From positions 2,108,001 through 2,172,000 of the forward strand of contig CBDCSE010000002.1 of assembly GCA_965221405.1 (NCBI GenBank): 64,000 nt of DNA, read 5' to 3'. Position numbers and translations under genes: made by a program. The notes below the pieces were generated by a model. It was not told the origin of the DNA and did no database searches. It saw nothing but the letters and a program-made list of their open reading frames with translations. Source of the DNA: JAPOUP01 sp965221405 (GTDB lineage Bacteria; Pseudomonadota; Alphaproteobacteria; Rhodobacterales; Rhodobacteraceae). Numbering within the stretch: the first letter of the stretch is position 1; every line of letters begins with the position of its first letter. This document shows, piece by piece, positions 33,180 to 41,186 of the stretch.

Positions 33180-33494
33180 CTATCCGGGCATGGTGGCGGC
33201 GACCAGTTCGGCCAGCCATGGCAGCACGAGAACCGCCAGGACGGCACCGCCGATCAGCTTCATCCACCTGAGCTCCGACCTCAGCTCGGATTCCAGCCGC
33301 GCGATGTCAGCCTTCAGCTCGGATTCCAGCCGCGCAATGTCAGCCTTCACCGCGACGATGTCAGCCTTCGTCGCGACGCCGCCTGTCACGCCGTCCTTGA
33401 TCGCGGTCGTGATCGCCGCGGCCTGACGCTCCTCGATGCCGCTCTCCCGAAGGAGCCGCGCGGTCGCCATGGTGTCGAAAGGCACGTCCGTCAT
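33180..33494 (-). CDS. DUF1640-like coiled-coil protein with C-terminal membrane helix, copy 1
   Basis: 104 residues. N-terminal FDTMATARLLRESGIEERQA resembles the helix-hairpin start of DUF1640/CCDC90-like proteins. It is followed by ATKADI and a heptad-rich coiled coil with the imperfect repeat ADIARLESELK (about 44-75), then a membrane helix (about 80-99, MKLIGGAVLAVLVLPWLAEL). GGGACGG precedes the ATG. The function of such bacterial proteins is unknown. It sits in unit 1 of the tandem duplication. Confidence 0.7.
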   Translation of the reverse strand: MTDVPFDTMATARLLRESGIEERQAAAITTAIKDGVTGGVATKADIVAVKADIARLESELKADIARLESELRSELRWMKLIGGAVLAVLVLPWLAELVAATMPG

Positions 33495-33733
33495 CCGTCC
33501 CGCCGTTGCAGGTCACTCCAAGGGTATATGAACGCCGCGCCCGGAGGTCAAGCCGTGACCGCGCGGCCGCGCGGCGCTTCGTCGGCGCGCTGAACCGGGG
33601 CGCTCCCATGGCGCCCGGCGTGACGGCCCGCAGGGACGGCTCGCCGCCGGCTAGATCCGGACACCTGTATCGAGAGGGGAGCGGGATGGTGGGGCGGCGG
33701 GCGACGGGATGTCCGGCACGCGCGGGCGGACGC

Positions 33734-33994
33734 CTATCCGGGCATGGTGGCGGCGACCAGTTCGGCCAGCCATGGCAGCACGAGAACCGCCAGGACGGCA
33801 CCGCCGATCAGCTTCATCCACCTGAGCTCCGACCTCAGCTCGGATTCCAGCCGCGCAATGTCAGCCTTCGTCGCGACGCCGCCTGTCACGCCGTCCTTGA
33901 TCGCGGTCGTGATCGCCGCGGCCTGACGCTCCTCGATGCCGCTCTCCCGAAGGAGCCGCGCGGTCGCCATGGTGTCGAAAGGCACGTCCGTCAT
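33734..33994 (-). CDS. DUF1640-like coiled-coil protein with C-terminal membrane helix, copy 2
   Basis: 86 residues, identical to copy 1 except that 18 residues of the coiled coil are missing (one block containing AVKADIARLESEL-type heptads). N-terminal region, ATKADIARLESELRSEL and membrane helix are retained. The deletion removes 54 bp, keeping frame, and falls between repeated ADIARLESEL codons, which suggests slippage or recombination between repeats. It lies in unit 2 of the duplication, with the same upstream sequence and probably the same expression. Confidence 0.7.
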   Translation of the reverse strand: MTDVPFDTMATARLLRESGIEERQAAAITTAIKDGVTGGVATKADIARLESELRSELRWMKLIGGAVLAVLVLPWLAELVAATMPG

Positions 33995-34140
33995 CCGTCC
34001 CGCCGTTACAGGTCACTCCAAGGGTATATGAACGCCGCGCCCGGAGGTCAAGCCGTGACCGCGCGGCGCTTCGTCGGCGCGCTGAACCGGGGCGCTCCCG
34101 TAGCGCTCGGCGTGACGGCCCGCAAGGACGGCTCGCCGCA

Positions 34141-34605
34141 GGGCGGCCGGGACGTCACCGGCATCGACACCGAAAGCCCCGGGCCAGACGCCCTCGCGAG
34201 CCGCCTTCGCCACCTCGCCTTCGCGCTGTCGAACCGTGACTCTCGGGGACGGGTTCTGGCCCGGCCGTAGGGTTGGGTCCAGCAAGCGGACCCGCGTGCG
34301 ACACTTCTGCGCAATGAGTCGGGAAACGCCCGTTTTCCTGCCGGAGCGTCCGGTCTGATCCACGCGCCGGCTCGGTCCCGGCGTCGGACGTTTCGAGCGG
34401 AACGTTGGCTATGGCCTGACCGCGTGCGAGCCTAAACCCGCGATGATCCCGGGCGCTGGCGCGGATAGCCTCAAGCCGCTACGCATAGGCATCGATTCCC
34501 GGTCGCCGGGTATCGCCGGATCCTGCTATGCGCGTTTCACGGCGAAGGTCACCTAAGCGTTGCTCGCCGGCCCGTGAGAAACCATTGTCCGAAAGGGAAA
34601 CCGGC
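34141..34605 (+). other. Non-coding stretch before the creatinase gene
   Basis: 465 bp with no convincing gene. Open frames on both strands are unlike known proteins. The creatinase frame is open from 34528 but the extra residues are not family-like. Confidence 0.5.
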
Positions 34606-35820
34606 ATGACTTACACCCGCCCCGACTTTCTCGTTCTAGAAAACGGCGAGAGGGCCGAACCGCCCTTTGCCCCCGAAGAGTACGCGGCCCGGCTGGAGAG
34701 ACTCCGCGCCGTCATGGAGCGAAGAAACATTCCCGTCGTACTCCTCACGTCGATGCACAACATCGCCTACTACTCGGGATTTCTTCACTGCGCCTTCGGC
34801 CGCCCATATGGCTGCGTCGTCACCCGGGATCGGTGCACGACGCTTTCGGCGAACATCGATGCCGGCCAGCCCTGGCGGCGCTCGATCGGGGACAACCTTG
34901 TCTATACGGACTGGAGATGCGACAATTTCTGGCGGGCGGCGAAGTCCATCATCGGCGCCACCGCCCGGCTCGGTATCGAGGCGGATCACCTGACCCTCGC
35001 CGCCGAACGGACGTGTCGCGGAATGCTGGGCGTCGGGGAACTGGTCGATGTCGCGCCGGACATGATGCGGCTCAGGATGGTCAAGTCGCCCGCTGAAATC
35101 GCGCTCATCAAGGAAGGGGCGCGCGTCGCGGACATTGGAGGCCGGGCGATCAGGGAGGCGATTCGCGAGGGGGTCCGCGAAATCGATGTCGCAATGGCAG
35201 GGCGCGACGCGATGGAAACCGCGATCGCCGACGCTTTCCCGAAGGCTGAATATCGCGATACCTGGGTCTGGTTCCAGTCAGGCATGAACACGGATGGCGC
35301 GCACAACCCCGTCACCGGGCGGCGACTTGAGGCCGGCGATCTCCTGAGTCTCAACGCGTTTCCGATGATCAACGGGTACTACACGGCGCTCGAACGCTCG
35401 CTCTTTCTCGGGGAACCCGACGCCGAAACGCTCAGGATCTGGCGTGCCAACGTCGCCGCTCACGAACTCGGTCTCTCGCTCATCAGGCCGGGCGCGACAT
35501 GCTCGGGCATTTGCGCGGAGATCAACGGGTTCCTCCAAGACGAGGGACTCCTGCGGTTCCGGTCCTTCGGGTACGGCCACTCCTTCGGCGTGCTCAGCCA
35601 TTACTACGGGCGGGAGACCGGGCTGGAACTTCGCGAGGACATTGATACGACCCTGGAACCCGGCATGGTGATCTCCATGGAGCCTATGCTTCTGATTCCC
35701 GAAGGCCTGCCCGGCGCCGGCGGGTATCGCGAACATGACATCCTTGTCGTTGACGCGGATGGCGCAACCAACATTACCGGCTTTCCCTACGGACCGGACA
35801 ACAACGTGATCGAGACCTGA
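34606..35820 (+). CDS. Creatinase (creatine amidinohydrolase)
   Basis: Hydrolyses creatine to sarcosine and urea. 404 residues, the size of the Pseudomonas enzyme. It has the pita-bread M24 fold without metal ligands and the highly typical stretches TSMHNIAYYSGFLHCAFGRP, FQSGMNTDGAHNPVT, FGYGHSFGVLSHYYGRE (catalytic histidine) and ISMEPMLLIPEGLPGAGGYR. The ATG at 34606 follows GAAAGGGAAACC. It stands alone here, with no sarcosine oxidase or creatininase gene nearby, between decayed toxin-antitoxin relics and a nuclease-like unknown. Confidence 0.93.
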   Translation: MTYTRPDFLVLENGERAEPPFAPEEYAARLERLRAVMERRNIPVVLLTSMHNIAYYSGFLHCAFGRPYGCVVTRDRCTTLSANIDAGQPWRRSIGDNLVYTDWRCDNFWRAAKSIIGATARLGIEADHLTLAAERTCRGMLGVGELVDVAPDMMRLRMVKSPAEIALIKEGARVADIGGRAIREAIREGVREIDVAMAGRDAMETAIADAFPKAEYRDTWVWFQSGMNTDGAHNPVTGRRLEAGDLLSLNAFPMINGYYTALERSLFLGEPDAETLRIWRANVAAHELGLSLIRPGATCSGICAEINGFLQDEGLLRFRSFGYGHSFGVLSHYYGRETGLELREDIDTTLEPGMVISMEPMLLIPEGLPGAGGYREHDILVVDADGATNITGFPYGPDNNVIET

Positions 35821-36071
35821 CGCCTGGCGACGCCACCCGTGAACGCCTGGCTTACGGTGATGCGTCAAGGGACAGGGAATACGGTAGCGCCGCCGGGCTG
35901 GAAGGGAAGCTGGAGGGCGATCCCAGGCGGTTCGTGAGGAGAACGAAGCCATAAAATCACGGATTGACGCTTGTTTGGCCCGGCCGCGCGAAATATGGCT
36001 AAGCGGGAAACCGAAAGCGCCAGGCGCGGGACCTGGATAACCCGCCGGAAAGGGTGGACCGGGAGTCCGCG

Positions 36072-36653
36072 ATGAAAGCGAACTTGGACGAATTTATCGG
36101 TCTCGACCGATCCGCGGATGAATTCCGGCGCTGGGCGCTGTCGGACTGGAAGAGTCCCACGACACGCGCCCTGCTGGCGGAATACTATGTCCGGTGCGCG
36201 CTCGGTCTTGACGGCGAACCGCCCGGGGACTGGGAATACGTGGACATCCACCTCGGGAACGACAGAATCGAGGTCAAGGCCTCGGCGTATCTTCAACCCG
36301 CGAGAGGCGGTGAAATGAAGCCAACGAGCCCGCGCTTCGACATAAAGGAAAAGGAATGGGCCTGGAGCAACGAAGCATGGGACTGGATGCGATCCGAAAG
36401 CCCGAAGCGCTGGGCCGATTGTTATGTCCTCTGCCTCGAAAGCGCGGTTGCAGCATACAATCCCCTGGACCTGTCGCAGTGGAAGTTCTTCGTGCTGTCC
36501 ACCCCCGTGATCGACCGGACGTTTGGCCGACAGAAAACCGTGTCTGTCGGAAGGCTGCGGCAAGAGGGATTCGAGTCGGTTGCCTTCGGGTGCCTGGAGT
36601 CCGAGATCAAGCGGACCCTCGGGGCACCGGCCCGTCCTCTTGCGGAGTCGTGA
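36072..36653 (+). CDS. Uncharacterised protein with PD-(D/E)XK-like nuclease motif
   Basis: 193 residues. I recognise the type (uncharacterised proteins sharing RRWALSD, an AEY/AEF helix, and an EVK-AYLQ motif) but know no assigned function. Here the order is FRRWALSDWKSPTTRALLAE, then WEYVDIHLGNDRIEVKASAY, where D and E-x-K fit the catalytic core of PD-(D/E)XK nucleases. Further on come WADCYVLCL and WKFFVLSTPVID. GGGAG lies 6 nt before the ATG at 36072. No methylase or helicase partner is adjacent. A nuclease role is inferred from the motif only. Confidence 0.6.
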   Translation: MKANLDEFIGLDRSADEFRRWALSDWKSPTTRALLAEYYVRCALGLDGEPPGDWEYVDIHLGNDRIEVKASAYLQPARGGEMKPTSPRFDIKEKEWAWSNEAWDWMRSESPKRWADCYVLCLESAVAAYNPLDLSQWKFFVLSTPVIDRTFGRQKTVSVGRLRQEGFESVAFGCLESEIKRTLGAPARPLAES

Positions 36654-36842
36654 GGCGCGACCGAAATGGCTCACTGCCGACTGGCCCCCAAGCCTCTTGC
36701 TGTAGCGGATGGTCTCAGCGGAAGCGGACCCGTCGATAGGCTCAGGAAGAGCGGAAGCCACCTTCATTTCCCGCAGGTATTCAGGTGTTCGACGCAAACT
36801 TACCCCGGATCATGTTACGGAATACACGATTGCCTGGACGGA

Positions 36843-37397
36843 ATGGATCAGCGGATGAGGACAGCATTGCCACATCGGACGCTCATAATGGGAGGCGCCC
36901 GATCGGGTAAATCCGAATTCGCCGAGCGTCTGGTGGAGTCATTCGACAATCCCAGGACCTTCATCGCGACATCGGAGATATCCGACGGCGAGATGCGAAG
37001 CCGGATCGAGGAGCACAGGCGGCGGCGTGGAACGGAATGGCGTACCGTCGAAGCGCCCCTGGACATCGCGTCCGTTCTCGATGATCTGGGTGATGAAGAG
37101 GTGGCCTTGCTGGACTGTTTGACGATCTGGCTCTCGAATCTGATGCTGTCCGAAGGAGAAACTCGGGAGGGGGTCGACCGGCTCATGCTGGCGCTGGAGA
37201 GGTGCCGTGGGTCGGTGGTGGCGGTGTCCAACGAGGTCGGTCACGGTATCGTCCCCGAAAATCCGTTGGCGCGGCGGTTTCGTGACGAGCAGGGCAGGCT
37301 GAACCAGAGGTTTGCCGCGAGTTGCGGTCTGGTGGTGCTCGTGACGGCGGGTCTTCCACTCGTGCTGAAGGGTGCGCTGCCGGGAAGTCCCGCGTGA
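36843..37397 (+). CDS. cobU: Adenosylcobinamide kinase/guanylyltransferase CobU (CobP)
   Basis: Phosphorylates and GMP-activates adenosylcobinamide in the nucleotide-loop pathway of cobalamin. 184 residues from ATG 36843 (36855 is possible). P-loop GGARSGKSEFAE, the active-site region EEHRRRRGTEWRT, and the typical NEVGHGIVPENPLARRFRDE are present. It overlaps the downstream phosphatase gene as GTGA, forming a two-gene cobalamin unit. I looked for a B12 riboswitch upstream and saw none. Cobalamin supply is relevant to AerR, but no direct link is shown. Confidence 0.93.
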   Translation: MDQRMRTALPHRTLIMGGARSGKSEFAERLVESFDNPRTFIATSEISDGEMRSRIEEHRRRRGTEWRTVEAPLDIASVLDDLGDEEVALLDCLTIWLSNLMLSEGETREGVDRLMLALERCRGSVVAVSNEVGHGIVPENPLARRFRDEQGRLNQRFAASCGLVVLVTAGLPLVLKGALPGSPA

Positions 37398-37969
37398 TCC
37401 GTTTCTGGTGGGTGCGTCATGCGCCGACGCATTCCAGGGCGATGGTTGGCTGGTCGGACGTGCCCGCGGATCTCTCCGATTCCGCCCGGATCACGCGGCT
37501 TTCAGCCCTTCTGCCAACCCAGGCCGTGATCGTTTCCTCCGATCTTGCCCGCGCGTCCGCAACCGCTGACGCGATCGCCGCGGGCCGAACCCGAATTCCC
37601 GATGATTCCGGACTGCGCGAGTTTCACTTCGGTGAATGGGAACTCAGGCGACATTCCGAGATCATGGCTACGGATCCACAACTTCTGACCGAATACCTGG
37701 AATTCCCCGGTGATGTCCGCGCTCCATGCGGTGAGTCATGGAACGAGGCGGCCACCCGGGTATCGCGTTCGGTCGACCGGCTTCTGTCGGCGCATTTCGG
37801 CGCCGACATCATCGTGGTGTCGCATTTCGGCACCATCCTGACCCAGATCCAGAGGGCGCTCGGAATCACGGCGAGCGAGGCCTGCTCCCGGCGCATAGAC
37901 AACCTGTCGGTGACGCGGATCGACTGGGACGGTAAGTGGTCGGTATCAGGGATCAATCACCTGGCCTGA
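37394..37969 (+). CDS. Histidine phosphatase, probably alpha-ribazole phosphatase CobC
   Basis: Phosphoglycerate-mutase-like phosphatase. 191 residues from a GTG overlapping the cobU stop. The catalytic motif is VRHAPTH near residue 7 (RHA instead of the common RHG); LREFHFGEWE and VVSHFGTILTQIQRAL supply the other conserved charged residues and second histidine. Adjacency to cobU supports dephosphorylation of alpha-ribazole phosphate or adenosylcobalamin phosphate. The 3' end overlaps the convergent gshB by 17 bp. Confidence 0.8.
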   Translation: MIRFWWVRHAPTHSRAMVGWSDVPADLSDSARITRLSALLPTQAVIVSSDLARASATADAIAAGRTRIPDDSGLREFHFGEWELRRHSEIMATDPQLLTEYLEFPGDVRAPCGESWNEAATRVSRSVDRLLSAHFGADIIVVSHFGTILTQIQRALGITASEACSRRIDNLSVTRIDWDGKWSVSGINHLA

Positions 37970-38969
37970 CGTCGATGACATCAGGGTCGGCGTCATTCGT
38001 GTCACCTACCCGGCCTGATTTGGGCGATCGCGTGAATTTCGCCTCGATCGCTTCCCATATAAGGGCTGCGACGTTGGTTCCGTCGAATCTCTCGACCTCC
38101 TGGATTCCGGTGGGAGAGGTTAGGTTGATCTCCGTCAGATAGCCTCCGATGACATCGATTCCGGCAAATACCTGGCCGGTCTCGCGCAGTGTCGGTCCAA
38201 TCGCGGAGCAGATTTCCTGTTCCCTGTCCGTAAGGGTCGTCCTGCTAGCCTGACCCCCGACATGCATGTTTGACCTGATCTCACCCGGCCGCGGCAGGCG
38301 GTTTATGGCTCCGACGGGCTTGCCTTCGACCAGGATTATCCGCTTGTCGCCTTCGCTCACCGAGGGAAGGAATTTCTGCGCGATCAGTGGTTCGCGGCTG
38401 ACGCTGACAAAAAATTCATGCAGTGCCGTGAGGTTATGGTCGTTCGGGCCGAGCCGAAAGACGCCGATACCACCGTTGCCGTAAAGTGGCTTGATGACAA
38501 TGTCGCCGTGGGCGTCCTTGAATTCCCTCAGGCAGCGAAGGCTGCGCGCGATCGTGGTTGGCGGGATGAGGTCCGGGAACCGCAGCACAAGCAGTTTTTC
38601 GGGGTAATTCCGCACCCAGAAGGGATCGTTTACGACAAGGGTGGATGATTTGAGCAGGTCCAGGAGATGGGTCGTCGTAATATACCCCATGTCGAACGGC
38701 GGATCCTGGCGCAGCCAGACCACGTCCCATTCTCCCAGATCGATTTCGGTTCCGGGTCCCGCGTCCATATGGTCTCCCCTAACCCGCCGCAGCGCGATTT
38801 CATGCCCGTGGGCGGTGACGCGGCCCTCTCTGTACGCCAGATGTTCCGGCGTATAGAAGAACAGCTTATGCCCGCGGCCCTGAGCTTCCAGCGCGATACG
38901 GAAAGTGCTGTCGGCATCGACATCGACCGCATCCATCGGGTCCATCTGGAACGCGATTCTAAGTGACAT
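37953..38969 (-). CDS. gshB: Glutathione synthetase GshB
   Basis: ATP-grasp ligase that adds glycine to gamma-glutamylcysteine. 338 residues starting MSLRIAFQMDPMD. Conserved VWLRQDPPFDMGYITTTHLL, KPLYGNGGIGVFRL (ATP-grasp loop), GGQASRTTLTDRE and FAGIDVIGGYLTEINLTSPTG. The frame is open from 38993, but GGGAG six bases upstream supports the ATG at 38969. The C-terminal tail is about 20 residues longer than usual and charged. It converges with the CobC-like gene. Confidence 0.96.
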   Translation of the reverse strand: MSLRIAFQMDPMDAVDVDADSTFRIALEAQGRGHKLFFYTPEHLAYREGRVTAHGHEIALRRVRGDHMDAGPGTEIDLGEWDVVWLRQDPPFDMGYITTTHLLDLLKSSTLVVNDPFWVRNYPEKLLVLRFPDLIPPTTIARSLRCLREFKDAHGDIVIKPLYGNGGIGVFRLGPNDHNLTALHEFFVSVSREPLIAQKFLPSVSEGDKRIILVEGKPVGAINRLPRPGEIRSNMHVGGQASRTTLTDREQEICSAIGPTLRETGQVFAGIDVIGGYLTEINLTSPTGIQEVERFDGTNVAALIWEAIEAKFTRSPKSGRVGDTNDADPDVIDVRPGD

Positions 38970-39484
38970 GGACATCTCCCGTAACGCAATCATTCTCTTT
39001 CAGCGCTGGGACTGAAGGAAGGGATGTGCCCTGGATGGAAATGGCTTTCGGGCGTTTTTCGAACCTACGATCCGCCCATATTCCCGGGAAAAGGGTGATT
39101 ATCGGCATCGCCTCCGCCGCTGCGATCCCCCAATCAAACATAGTATCCCGATACTGTTCGAACGATCGGTTTCGCCATAGCCCTGATCTGGTGCGTCGCC
39201 GGATGGTGTTCGGTCGCCGCCGCAGCGGATCGATGCGATCATATCCAGGGGTCTGCGGCTCGGAAATCCATTCCGTCGGCCGGGGTTCGGCGCGGTTATC
39301 ATGATCAGGCACCCCGCGGATATCAATCAACTGCGGCATGACCGCCTGATGCCGCACCCCTGCCATAGGCCCGTTCCGTCCGCGCCCTAGATATGCCCGG
39401 TGAGTTCATGCGTGGCCTTGATCTTATCCCGTGACGGGCTTCTCGGCCCGCCTGCCCGAAATAAGGTCTGGGGTAGCGTTTCAA
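38970..39484 (+). other. Intergenic stretch between gshB and the vapC relic
   Basis: 515 bp. A 135-residue minus-strand frame here (38959-39366) does not resemble a known family. No tRNA, repeat or hairpin stood out. It should contain the gshB promoter. Confidence 0.45.
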
Positions 39485-39882
39485 TCATAATGCCTGCCAG
39501 TCTTCATACCTGAGGTCCGGTACCCGGAAAAACTCCCTGATGTTGTGAGTGATCAGTTTCAGGGAATGCGATACCGCCTGTCCAGCCACCAGAAAGTCAT
39601 ATGACCCGATGGGCGTGCCTTTGGCCTTCAAGTCGGCACGTATCATGCCAGCGACTCGCGCATCGGAAGTGGACACAGTTCCAGAACCTCAAATCTGAGT
39701 GCATTCACCCGATCCGCGTTGTCCGCGGCCCTCCCGCTATTGTATGCGCCGAAATACAGTTCGGACATGACCACTGATGGTACGGCAGAGTCATTTGGAA
39801 CATGCTCGGCCAAGCGGGAGATCAGGCCGCTGTTACCGGCGATGATCCTGATGACGGCATTGGAATCCAGAAGAAACTTCAC
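39485..39882 (-). pseudogene. VapC-type PIN-domain toxin, frameshifted
   Basis: The first frame (from 39882) reads MKFLLDSNAVIRIIAGNSG through SVVMSELYFGAYNSGR and VLEL, then loses similarity and stops at 39643. The other frame continues with SDARVAGMIRADLKAKGTPI, SYDFLVAGQA and LKLITHNIREFFRVPDLRYEDW, the C-terminal half of VapC with its acidic residues. One base lost or gained near 39650-39690 explains both. PIN acidic residues D6, E (in SELYFG) and D (in YDFLVA) are all retained, so the lesion is recent. The start overlaps the vapB stop (ATGA). Confidence 0.85.
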
Positions 39883-40136
39883 CTGAACACATCCAGTTCA
39901 GGACGGTCTTGCGGGAGCAATCCCTCCTCAGCGGCCCACACGGCGTCATCATCAAGCGGACCAAGATCGTGAAGGTTGCATAACCATACCCAATCCCTTT
40001 CGACAGGTTCAAGGATCACCCTTGAGCCGTCCGCCCTGCTCCGCACCCTATCAGTGTTGAACCGAAACCCTTTCGGCAACCGAACTGTCTGGGAACGGCC
40101 CGTCATGAACACTTTTGCAAACGCCGTTTCCGGCAT
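39879..40136 (-). CDS. VapB-type antitoxin
   Basis: 85 residues, intact. N-terminal AbrB/SpoVT-like swapped hairpin (about 6-45, AKVFMTGRSQTVRLPKGFRF), then an acidic tail that would wrap the PIN toxin. I chose the ATG at 40136 because GGAGG lies just upstream; an in-frame ATG 12 bp earlier is possible. Coupled by ATGA to the broken vapC, so the antitoxin would now be an orphan. It would autoregulate the pair if still active. Confidence 0.85.
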   Translation of the reverse strand: MPETAFAKVFMTGRSQTVRLPKGFRFNTDRVRSRADGSRVILEPVERDWVWLCNLHDLGPLDDDAVWAAEEGLLPQDRPELDVFR

Positions 40137-40418
40137 TGCCGCCTCCATTTGGCATCTATCATATATATCAGGCCGCGGGCTCGCTCAAGTGAAACCGGGG
40201 AATTTTCCGGCCCGCCGCCAGCTTGAGCCGGTGGGAAGTATAAGCGGCATGATCGGCACCGACGGTTCGGAGCCGGGATTCCATCCCGGCTCGGGCTGCG
40301 TTCCGCACGGCCAGAGATCCAATGGCGGCGCTCTCCGGACGGTCCAGGCCGATTGGCTTGGTATCATATCTGACGCCGAGTAATGGGAAAAAGCCCGGGC
40401 GCGGGCATTGCACCGGAT

Positions 40419-41186
40419 TCAATTCCGCATCGTCCTGAACGCGGCCGAGGCCAGCCACCCTGCCAGAACCGCTATGAAGAGTGACAGAATTCCGTAGGTC
40501 AATGGGCGCTCGTGCGCCAGGGAGTAGAGAAACCTCTCCAGACCGACCTTCTGGACGAAAATCTTTTTCTCAAGCCAGTCAATGACATATCCATCGCGGG
40601 TCAGGAATATCCTGACGGCGTAATCACCTTCCGTAAGGCTGGCCGGTAGAACGACCTTGGTCCTGAACAATGTCTGTTCCTCCATGATGACGGTGTAGGG
40701 TTGTTCCAGATAATGCCTGTCCCGTTTGCGAATGCGGATCAAGGCGTCAATGAAGTCCGAAGTGCCGGGAGACGCCGACAGGGCGGCTCCTGGCCGAATC
40801 GCGCGCGCGACCGATATCCGGTACCGACGGTCCTCTGCCTCACCAAGTACCTCGCTGAAGCGACCCGAGGTCGCGACAGCGTAGAAACTGGGCGCGGAGT
40901 CGATTTCGACAGCGTCGCTGTTGACCCAGATCCCGAACCGTCTTTCCTTGCGGCGAACCGTAACCGGAGCGGACGGACCGGCGACAGCCACCACCACCTG
41001 AAGTGGCTCACCCGATTCCGGAAGCTGACTGTCCCGCTTCACCGCGCCGAATATCAGGATCTCCGACCCGTCGAAATTCGCCGTGATGGACACCCGGTTC
41101 TGGCTGAGCCCCGCTAGAACCTCCTCTGCCTGCGCCGGAAGCGCCAGAGCAAGTGACAGCATGAGAATAAAAACGGCGGGAGTCAT
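40419..41186 (-). CDS. TIGR02186 (Alph_Pro_TM) membrane protein
   Basis: 255 residues. Signal peptide (about 1-20, ending LPAQAEE), a long beta-rich periplasmic part, and one C-terminal membrane helix (about 231-249, YGILSLFIAVLAGWLASAAF). Typical starts include LAGLSQNRVSITANFDGSEI and RKERRFGIWVN. The family is restricted to alphaproteobacteria and is nearly always next to a TauE/SafE exporter, as here (ATGA overlap). Role unknown; a helper of the exporter is inferred. Confidence 0.88.
   Translation of the reverse strand: MTPAVFILMLSLALALPAQAEEVLAGLSQNRVSITANFDGSEILIFGAVKRDSQLPESGEPLQVVVAVAGPSAPVTVRRKERRFGIWVNSDAVEIDSAPSFYAVATSGRFSEVLGEAEDRRYRISVARAIRPGAALSASPGTSDFIDALIRIRKRDRHYLEQPYTVIMEEQTLFRTKVVLPASLTEGDYAVRIFLTRDGYVIDWLEKKIFVQKVGLERFLYSLAHERPLTYGILSLFIAVLAGWLASAAFRTMRN

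Larger units (their letters stand above)
33021..34140. repeat. Tandem duplication of about 0.5 kb plus a third partial copy
   Basis: Unit 1 is 33021-33574 (554 bp), unit 2 is 33575-34066 (492 bp), and a partial, more diverged unit 3 is 34067-about 34140. All begin CGCTTCGTCGGCGCGCTGAA. Units 1 and 2 are nearly identical apart from a 54-bp deletion inside the coiled-coil gene and an 8-bp difference at the junction (GCGCGGCC repeat). Each full unit carries one minus-strand coiled-coil/membrane gene. Near-identity implies recent duplication or gene conversion. Confidence 0.9.

Noticed and set aside
33506..34270. 254-codon plus-strand frame across the tandem repeat
   Set aside because: It is antisense to the coiled-coil gene and its repeats simply reflect the DNA duplication; low-complexity composition.
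36654..36842. Cobalamin riboswitch upstream of cobU
   Set aside because: No B12-box or matching stem pattern was seen.
38959..39366. 135-codon minus-strand frame upstream of gshB, considered as an IS5-type transposase relic
   Set aside because: The arginine-rich stretch only superficially resembles a transposase; no catalytic or conserved motif could be aligned.
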